Origin: Amycolatopsis sp. NBRC 101858
Lineage (GTDB): Bacteria; Actinomycetota; Actinomycetes; Mycobacteriales; Pseudonocardiaceae
NCBI RefSeq assembly: GCF_030269325.1
Contig: NZ_BSTD01000005.1
Span: 825,391-889,390, forward strand
DNA length: 64,000 nt
Direction of reading: 5' to 3'
Under the pieces are notes generated by a model. The model did no database searches. It was not told where the DNA came from and worked only from the letters and a program-made list of their open reading frames with translations. The position numbers and the translations under genes are program-made. This document shows positions 58,821 to 64,000 of this stretch, in pieces. Numbering within the stretch: the first letter of the stretch is position 1; the number at the start of each line of letters is the position of its first letter.

Positions 58821-58860
58821 CCGTGAAGGCCGCCTCCAGCTTCGGAGGCGGCCTTCACGG
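58821..58860 (+). terminator. Perfect 17-bp hairpin terminator after moeZ
   Basis: CCGTGAAGGCCGCCTCC pairs perfectly with GGAGGCGGCCTTCACGG around a 6-nt loop, beginning 10 nt after the stop. Confidence 0.88.
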
Positions 58861-58954
58861 CGTTTCGCCCGAGTCGTGCCGCAGGTTCTAAAACACTGCG
58901 TGACCAGCGCGTCTTCTCGATCGTGGACCACCCGGCCGGGTACCGTCACCAGTT

Positions 58955-59752
58955 GTGCGGACAACTCTCGAACGTCCTCCGGCGCACGTCTGCGCGGCCT
59001 TCGGCGGGCTTGACGACGCCGGCGAACCGCTGCCGGACTCGACGGCGTGGCGCTGCGGCGACTTCGTGTTCAAGCCGGTCACCGACAAGGCCGAGACGCT
59101 GTGGACCGCCCGCGCGCTCGACTACGTGCACGAACCGGGCCTGCGGGTCGCGAAGCCGGTCCGCTCCAGCGATGGCCGCTGGATCGTCGGCGGCTGGACG
59201 GCGTCCCGGTTCGTCCCCGGCACACCGGAGCACCGCGGCGACGCGGCGGTGCTGGCGGCGGTCAAGCTGCACCGCGCGACCATCGGCCTGCCGCGCCCGG
59301 ACTTCATCGCCGGCCGCCGCGACGTCGACGCGGTTGCCGACCGGATCGCGTGGGAAGAGCTCGAGGTCCCCCTGGAGGAGACGAAGGGCGGCCGCTGGTT
59401 CGAGGTCCTCGCCGGTGCCCGCCGCCCGATCAAGCTGCCGCTGCAGGTGGCCCACGGCGAGCTCCTGGCGGGCCTGCTGTTCGACGGCGACGCGGCACCG
59501 GGCGTCGTCGACTTCGTCCCGTACTACCGCCCGGGCGAGTACGGCGCGGCGATCGTCGCGGTGGACGCCCTGGCCTGGGGCGACGCGACCCGCGACCTGC
59601 TCGAGCGCTGGGCGCACCTGCCGGAGTGGCCCCAGCTGCTGCTGCGCGCGGTGCTGTTCCGCCTGGCGGCGAACGCGCTGAACCCGAGGTCGACCCAGGC
59701 TTCACTGGACGGCCTGCGAGCGGCGGCGCGCGAGGTGTCCGGGGTCTTGTGA
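58955..59752 (+). CDS. TIGR02569 family protein
   Basis: This 265-residue protein matches the TIGR02569 family (Rv3205c) found beside moeZ in actinobacteria: RPPAHVCAAFGGLDDAGEPL, GGWTASRFVPGTPEHRGD and YYRPGEYGAAIVAVDALAWGD. The fold recalls phosphotransferases, but the canonical catalytic HxD motif is not apparent. TACCGT ends 8 nt before the GTG (leaderless). Confidence 0.85.
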   Translation: MRTTLERPPAHVCAAFGGLDDAGEPLPDSTAWRCGDFVFKPVTDKAETLWTARALDYVHEPGLRVAKPVRSSDGRWIVGGWTASRFVPGTPEHRGDAAVLAAVKLHRATIGLPRPDFIAGRRDVDAVADRIAWEELEVPLEETKGGRWFEVLAGARRPIKLPLQVAHGELLAGLLFDGDAAPGVVDFVPYYRPGEYGAAIVAVDALAWGDATRDLLERWAHLPEWPQLLLRAVLFRLAANALNPRSTQASLDGLRAAAREVSGVL

Positions 59753-59803
59753 CCGGTGCGCCGCTCCGGGATGATCGCCGGGTGACCACTTACCGAAAGG
59801 GCC

Positions 59804-60220
59804 ATGCCGCGTAGGCGCCCCGGAAGCCTGCGCCGCACCCGCCGACTCGACGTCGCGGGGCCGCCGCCGGCCAAGATTCCCCACCTCTCCCGCCGCGCTC
59901 AGCGGCAGCTCGCCTTCGCCGAAGTCGATGCCGGCCTGTGGCCCGGTGCCGTCTCCGAACCGCTCCGAGCCTGGCTGCACGAGACGCGCCGCTTGTCGAG
60001 GCCGTCGTGGCCGCACTGTTCGTGCCACGGCTGCGATCCGGTCGGCGCCCGCGCCGATCTCGCCGGCCTGCTGGACCGACTGCCGCGCCGAGACCGGGCG
60101 CTGCTCGGTCCCGTGCTGGCGCGCGCCGACCGCCGGTACGCCGACCGGACCCTGCCCGACCCGCGCGACCCGTCGCCGTGGTGGTTCGAGCGGCGGCTGC
60201 GGGACCAGAACGGGTGGTGA
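59804..60220 (+). CDS. Hypothetical basic protein with Cys/His cluster
   Basis: This 138-residue, Arg-rich protein has HCSCHGC (about residues 71-77), a possible metal-binding cluster, and a conserved-looking C-terminus (PDPRDPSPWWFERRLRDQNGW, within the limits of reading one sequence). AAAGGG precedes the ATG. Family not recognised. Confidence 0.6.
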   Translation: MPRRRPGSLRRTRRLDVAGPPPAKIPHLSRRAQRQLAFAEVDAGLWPGAVSEPLRAWLHETRRLSRPSWPHCSCHGCDPVGARADLAGLLDRLPRRDRALLGPVLARADRRYADRTLPDPRDPSPWWFERRLRDQNGW

Positions 60221-60268
60221 CCCCGGTCACGCACCTCACCGCTCGGGGCCTGTGACTCCCGCTGCAAT

Positions 60269-60305
60269 GTCAACTGCCTGAAACATTCGGTCGAATCCGG
60301 TTAAC
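60269..60305 (+). promoter_or_regulatory. GlnR-like box before the nitrate-assimilation operon
   Basis: GTCAA-n6-GAAAC (60269-60284) is followed by GTCGA-n6-TTAAC (60290-60305), close to the GlnR pattern GTnAC-n6-GAAAC with repeated half-sites. GlnR controls nas genes in Amycolatopsis and Streptomyces. The spacing between blocks is 21 rather than 22 bp. Confidence 0.55.
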
Positions 60306-60353
60306 ACGGCCTCCTTAGCGTCAGGGCGATCCTGAACCGCCGAGGAGGTGCCC

Positions 60354-62402
60354 GTGCCGCAGGTCGACACCCACTGCCCGTACTGCGCTCTGCAGTGCGG
60401 GATGCGCCTCGACGGTGTCACCGTCACCCCGCGGGACTTCCCCGTGAACGCCGGCGGCCTGTGCCAGAAGGGCTGGACCGCCGGCTCACTGCTGACCTCG
60501 CCGCGGCGGCTGACCACCCCGATGATCCGGGTGGACGGCGGGCTGGAGCCCGTCAGCTGGGACTTCGCCCTCGACTTCGTCGCGGGGAAACTCGCCGGGC
60601 TGAAAGCGCAGCACGGCCCCGACGCCGTCGCGGTCTTCGGCGGCGGCGGGCTGACCAACGAGAAGGCCTACCTGCTCGGCAAGTTCGCCCGGGTCGCGCT
60701 CGGCACCTCGCAGATCGACTACAACGGCCGCTTCTGCATGTCCTCGGCCGCCGCGGCCGGGATCAAGGCGTTCGGCGCGGACCGCGGGATGCCGTTCCCC
60801 GTCACGGATCTCAAGAACGCCGATGTCGTGCTGCTCGCCGGGGCGAACCCGGCCGAGACCATGCCGCCGTTCACCCAGCACCTGCGCGGCGCCGACCTGA
60901 TCGTCGTCGACCCGCGGCGCACCCCGACCGCGGAGCTCGCGAGTCTCCACCTCACTCCCGCGCCGGGCACGGATCTCGCGCTGGCGCTCGGGATCCTGCA
61001 CGCCGTCGTCGAAGGCGGCCACCTCGACCAGTCCTATGTAGACAATCGGACCGGCGGCTTCGAAGCGGCCTGGCGGATCGCCGCGAGCTGGTGGCCGGAA
61101 CGCGCCGAACGCGTAACCGGCGTCTCGGCCGCCGACATGCGCCTCGCCGCCGCGAAGCTGGCCGGTGCCCGCAACGCCTACATCCTCACCGCGCGCGGCA
61201 CCGAGCAGCACGCCACCGGCACCGCGAACGTCGGCGGCTGGATCAACCTCGCACTGTCACTGGGGTTGCCGGGCCGGAACGGTTCCGGTTACGGCTGCCT
61301 CACCGGCCAGGGCAACGGCCAGGGCGGCCGCGAGCACGGCCAGAAGGCCGACCAGCTCCCCGGTTACCGCAAGCTCGACGACCCGGCCGCACGCGAGTAC
61401 GTCGCCGGGGTCTGGGGTGTCGACCCGGACAGCCTGCCCGGGCCCGGGCGCTCGGCCAGCGAGCTCCTCGAAGCGCTCGGCACCGACGAGGGGCCGAAAG
61501 CGCTGATGGTGTTCGGCAGCAACGTCGTCGTCTCGGCGCCGCGCTCGCAGCGTGTCCAAGATCGGCTGTCGTCCTTGGACTTCCTGGTCGTCGCGGACTT
61601 CGTGCTGTCGGAGACCGCCGCGCTCGCCGACGTCGTCCTGCCGGTCACCCAGTGGGCCGAGGAGGACGGCACGCTCACCAACCTCGAAGGCCGGGTCCTG
61701 CTGCGGCGCAAGGCCATCGACCCGCCGGTCGGCGTCCGGTCCGATCTGGACGTCCTCAACGGACTCGCGAAGCGCCTGGGGCAGCCGGAAGAACGGTTCC
61801 CCGTCGACGCCGAGACGGTGTTCGAGGAGCTGCGGATCGCGTCCAAGGGCGGCATCGCCGACTACTCCGGCGTCAGCTACGACCGGCTGCGTGCCGGCGA
61901 AGCCCTGCACTGGCCGGTCCCGGCCGACGACCACCCCGGCACGCCGCGGATGTTCCTCGACGCCTTCGCCCACCCGGACGGCCGTGCGCGGTTCGTGCCG
62001 GTCGAGCACACCGGCCCGGCCGAGCTGCCGGACGACGAGTTCCCGTTGCAGGCCACCACCGGCCGGGTGCTGCAGCACTACCAGTCCGGCGCGCAGACAC
62101 GGCTCATCGGCGAGCTGAACGACGTCGTGCCCGAGGCGTTCGTCGAGGTCCACCCGGACACGGCCAAGCGTGCCGGGCTCGAAGAAGGTGACTCCGCGCG
62201 GATCCGGTCGCGGCGCGGCGAGACCGTCGCGAAGGTGCGGTTCGTCCAGTCGCTGAGGCCCGACCTCGTGTTCGTGCCGTTCCACTTCCCCGGTGAGCAG
62301 CGGGCGAACCTGTTCACCAACCCGGTGCTCGACCCGGTCAGCCGGATGCCTGAGTTCAAGGTGTGTGCCGTGTCCCTGTCTACTGTGGATGGTGCCGCAT
62401 GA
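60354..62402 (+). CDS. nasA: Assimilatory nitrate reductase catalytic subunit
   Basis: This 682-residue molybdopterin oxidoreductase has the N-terminal 4Fe-4S motif (CPYCALQCGM ... GGLCQKG). Bis-MGD domains include NYNG-type DYNGRFCMSSAAAAG and GYGCLTGQGNGQGGREHGQK, and there is a C-terminal molydopterin dinucleotide-binding barrel (QATTGRVLQHYQSG). The active-site Cys is likely that of GRFCMSS. GAGGAGGTG precedes GTG 60354. It reduces nitrate to nitrite in the cytoplasm for assimilation and is first in the operon. Confidence 0.9.
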   Translation: MPQVDTHCPYCALQCGMRLDGVTVTPRDFPVNAGGLCQKGWTAGSLLTSPRRLTTPMIRVDGGLEPVSWDFALDFVAGKLAGLKAQHGPDAVAVFGGGGLTNEKAYLLGKFARVALGTSQIDYNGRFCMSSAAAAGIKAFGADRGMPFPVTDLKNADVVLLAGANPAETMPPFTQHLRGADLIVVDPRRTPTAELASLHLTPAPGTDLALALGILHAVVEGGHLDQSYVDNRTGGFEAAWRIAASWWPERAERVTGVSAADMRLAAAKLAGARNAYILTARGTEQHATGTANVGGWINLALSLGLPGRNGSGYGCLTGQGNGQGGREHGQKADQLPGYRKLDDPAAREYVAGVWGVDPDSLPGPGRSASELLEALGTDEGPKALMVFGSNVVVSAPRSQRVQDRLSSLDFLVVADFVLSETAALADVVLPVTQWAEEDGTLTNLEGRVLLRRKAIDPPVGVRSDLDVLNGLAKRLGQPEERFPVDAETVFEELRIASKGGIADYSGVSYDRLRAGEALHWPVPADDHPGTPRMFLDAFAHPDGRARFVPVEHTGPAELPDDEFPLQATTGRVLQHYQSGAQTRLIGELNDVVPEAFVEVHPDTAKRAGLEEGDSARIRSRRGETVAKVRFVQSLRPDLVFVPFHFPGEQRANLFTNPVLDPVSRMPEFKVCAVSLSTVDGAA

Positions 62403-63826
62403 GCCCCCGTGAAGTCGTGATCGTCGGGTACGGCATGGCCGGTGCCCGGCTGGCCGACGAGATCCGCCGGCGCGACCCGATCGCCGAACGGGTCCGCCTG
62501 ACCGTGCTCGGCGCCGAGAAGCACGCCGCCTACAACCGGGTACTGCTGTCGGCTGTCGTCGCTGGTGGGATGAGTGCCGAGAGCGTCCGCCTGCACGACG
62601 ACGAATGGGCGTCGCGGCACAACATCGACCTGCGGCTCGGTGTCGACGTCACCCGTATCGACCGCGAGAAGCGCTGCGTCGAACTCGATGACGGCGCATG
62701 CGTGGACTACGACGCACTCGTGCTGGCCACCGGCGCCAACCCGTGGATCCCGCCCGTCGAAGGCCTCGAAGCCGGGCCGGGGGTGGTCGCCTTCCGCAGC
62801 CTCGACGACTGCGCCAAGATCCTCGACGCCGCCCGGTTCGGCGCGCCGGTGGCCGTGCTCGGCGGGGGCCTGCTCGGCCTCGAAGCCGCCCGCGGCCTCG
62901 CCGGGCGGGGCAACCAGGTGACCGTCGTGCACCCGCTCGGGCACGTCATGGAACGCCAGCTCGACGCGGCCGCCGGGCACGTGCTGGCCCGGCAGCTCAC
63001 CGAGATGGGCGTGACGTTCCGGTTCGGCGCCACCGCCGCCCGCTACCTGCCCGGCGACGGCCTCAAGCTCGACGACGGCACGCTCGTCCCGGCCGACCTC
63101 GTCGTGGTCGCCGCCGGTGTCCGCGCCGAGACGAGCCTGGCCGTGGCCGCCGGCCTGGACGTCGACGGCGCCATCGTGGTGGACGACGTCCTGCGCACCA
63201 GTGACGGCCGCATCCACGCTCTCGGCGACTGCGCCCGCCACCCGGGTGCACCCGCCGGGTTGATCCAGCCGGCGTGGGACCAGGCGTCGGTTCTCGCCGA
63301 CGTCCTGACCGGCACGAACGCGGCCGCCCGCTACCGCGGCACCACGGCCGTCACCCGGCTCAAGGCACGCGGCATCGACCTCGCCGCGCTCGGCGAAACG
63401 CAGCTCGACGCCGGAACCCCGGACGCCGAGGTGCTGACCTTCAACGACCCCACCGGCGGGCGCTACGGCAAGCTCGTCGTCCGCGAAAACCGCGTCACCG
63501 GGGCGATCCTGCTCGGCCTGCCCGACGCGGCCGCGACCATCACCCAGTTCCACGACCGCGGCACCCCGCTGCCCGACGACCGCCTCGCGGTCCTGCTGGG
63601 CCGCGCGCTGCCCACCGGCAGTGCCCCCGCCGCCAGCCCCGCCGACCTGCCCGCGACCGCGGTGATCTGCCGCTGCAACAACGTCACCAAGGGCCGGCTG
63701 GTCGAGGCCTGGAAGGCCGGGGCCACCGACACTCCCGCACTGGCGCGGGCCACGCGAGCGACGACGGGCTGCGGCGGGTGTTCCGACACCGTCGGCGGCA
63801 TCGCCGGCTGGCTCGCGGCGCAATGA
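62399..63826 (+). CDS. nasC: FAD-dependent reductase with BFD-type 2Fe-2S domain (nitrate reductase electron transfer)
   Basis: This 475-residue protein has FAD- and NAD-binding Rossmann motifs (VVIVGYGMAGARLADEI; VAVLGGGLLGLEAARGL) and GDCARHPG. A C-terminal BFD-like 2Fe-2S domain has Cys in CRCNNVTKG and TGCGGC. It resembles the N-terminal half of NirB and NasB-type subunits and probably passes electrons from NAD(P)H to the nitrate reductase, with which it is coupled (ATGA). Confidence 0.87.
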   Translation: MSPREVVIVGYGMAGARLADEIRRRDPIAERVRLTVLGAEKHAAYNRVLLSAVVAGGMSAESVRLHDDEWASRHNIDLRLGVDVTRIDREKRCVELDDGACVDYDALVLATGANPWIPPVEGLEAGPGVVAFRSLDDCAKILDAARFGAPVAVLGGGLLGLEAARGLAGRGNQVTVVHPLGHVMERQLDAAAGHVLARQLTEMGVTFRFGATAARYLPGDGLKLDDGTLVPADLVVVAAGVRAETSLAVAAGLDVDGAIVVDDVLRTSDGRIHALGDCARHPGAPAGLIQPAWDQASVLADVLTGTNAAARYRGTTAVTRLKARGIDLAALGETQLDAGTPDAEVLTFNDPTGGRYGKLVVRENRVTGAILLGLPDAAATITQFHDRGTPLPDDRLAVLLGRALPTGSAPAASPADLPATAVICRCNNVTKGRLVEAWKAGATDTPALARATRATTGCGGCSDTVGGIAGWLAAQ

Positions 63827-63855
63827 CCGACCCGACCCGTCGCAAGGAGAACTTC

Positions 63856-64000
63856 GTGACACACCAAGGAAAGCACTGGATCGAGCACTGGGAACCGGAG
63901 AACGAGCAGTTCTGGGAGGCGACCGGCAAGAAGGTCGCGCGCCGCAACCTCTGGTTCTCCGTGTTCGCCGAGCACATCGGCTTCTCCGTCTGGACCCTGT
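63856..64000 (+). CDS. nasK: Nitrate/nitrite MFS transporter, N-terminal fragment (cut by window edge)
   Basis: The frame from GTG 63856, behind AAGGAGA, encodes 48 residues: W-I-E-H-W-E-P-E-N-x-x-F-W then KKVARRNLWFSVFAEHIGFS, the characteristic start of NarK-type transporters. An ATG at 63823 overlapping the nasC stop is an alternative start. The order catalytic subunit, electron-transfer subunit, transporter fits the nasA-C-K arrangement known in Amycolatopsis. Confidence 0.85.
   Translation, partial: MTHQGKHWIEHWEPENEQFWEATGKKVARRNLWFSVFAEHIGFSVWTL

Overview
The window is GC-rich actinobacterial DNA and looks like a chromosome of the Pseudonocardiaceae, most likely Amycolatopsis. This rests on dense coding, frequent GTG starts, many apparently leaderless genes, actinobacteria-only families (DUF3117, DUF3107, DUF3152, TIGR02569, DUF4190) and a nitrate-assimilation operon in the nasA-nasC-nasK order. 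The assignment is inferred from gene content, not from a search. No tRNA, rRNA, CRISPR array, insertion sequence or prophage was seen. This is mostly core chromosome with small lineage-specific insertions.

Layout. 1-535: start of cydA (cytochrome bd oxidase), cut by the window edge. 677-2990: a PadR regulator with its membrane partner, then a DivIVA-domain protein, an SRPBCC protein and tag glycosylase. 3010-8522: an enoyl-CoA hydratase-family gene, a DUF3117 protein, leucyl aminopeptidase, a divergent LysR/MFS pair and an O-methyltransferase. 8590-12229: the envelope-stress block sigE-rseA-htrA-tatB, followed by a 276-bp tandem duplication of the tatB 3' end. 12939-21938: a secreted repeat protein, mrp, a DUF1003 + MgtE_N/CBS pair, a kinase, an SPFH protein, two DUF4190 proteins, an acyl-CoA dehydrogenase and a stress-type membrane protein. 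22194-26509: lpqY-sugA-sugB-sugC trehalose-type ABC importer. From memory, 1656-26509 and corA follow the order of the Mycobacterium tuberculosis region from Rv1209 to Rv1239c.

26572-36118 is more accessory: an ECF42-type sigma/DGPF/SRPBCC/reductase cluster, a lipoprotein, PspC, a TetR/MFS pair, an ECF sigma with probable anti-sigma, a ParB-like/metallophosphoesterase pair and a 38-residue membrane peptide. 36158-37411 holds corA with an elaborate leader. 37556-44714: MaoC-like protein, DUF2332, NUDIX, small membrane proteins, PHP, MarC and a secreted rhamnosidase-like enzyme under a LacI-type operator. 44848-59752 resembles the M. tuberculosis Rv3205c-Rv3212 neighbourhood (PQQ-like protein, rhlE, ferritin-like protein, DUF3107, TetR, DUF3152, moeZ, TIGR02569) interrupted by an AurF-like oxygenase cluster. 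60354-64000: nitrate assimilation with a GlnR-like box.

The strongest candidate for an undescribed system is the corA leader. It has a 25-codon proline-rich ORF behind a ten-base Shine-Dalgarno match. An 11-bp stem starts inside that ORF, and the ORF's last codons are perfectly complementary to the corA ribosome-binding site. A 38-residue membrane peptide lies just downstream of corA. Other notable signals are a CTG start implied for rhlE, three TCTCA repeats at exact 11-bp spacing before sigE, a Shine-Dalgarno-sequestering hairpin before an ECF sigma gene, the tatB-tail triplication, and a widespread leaderless promoter signature.
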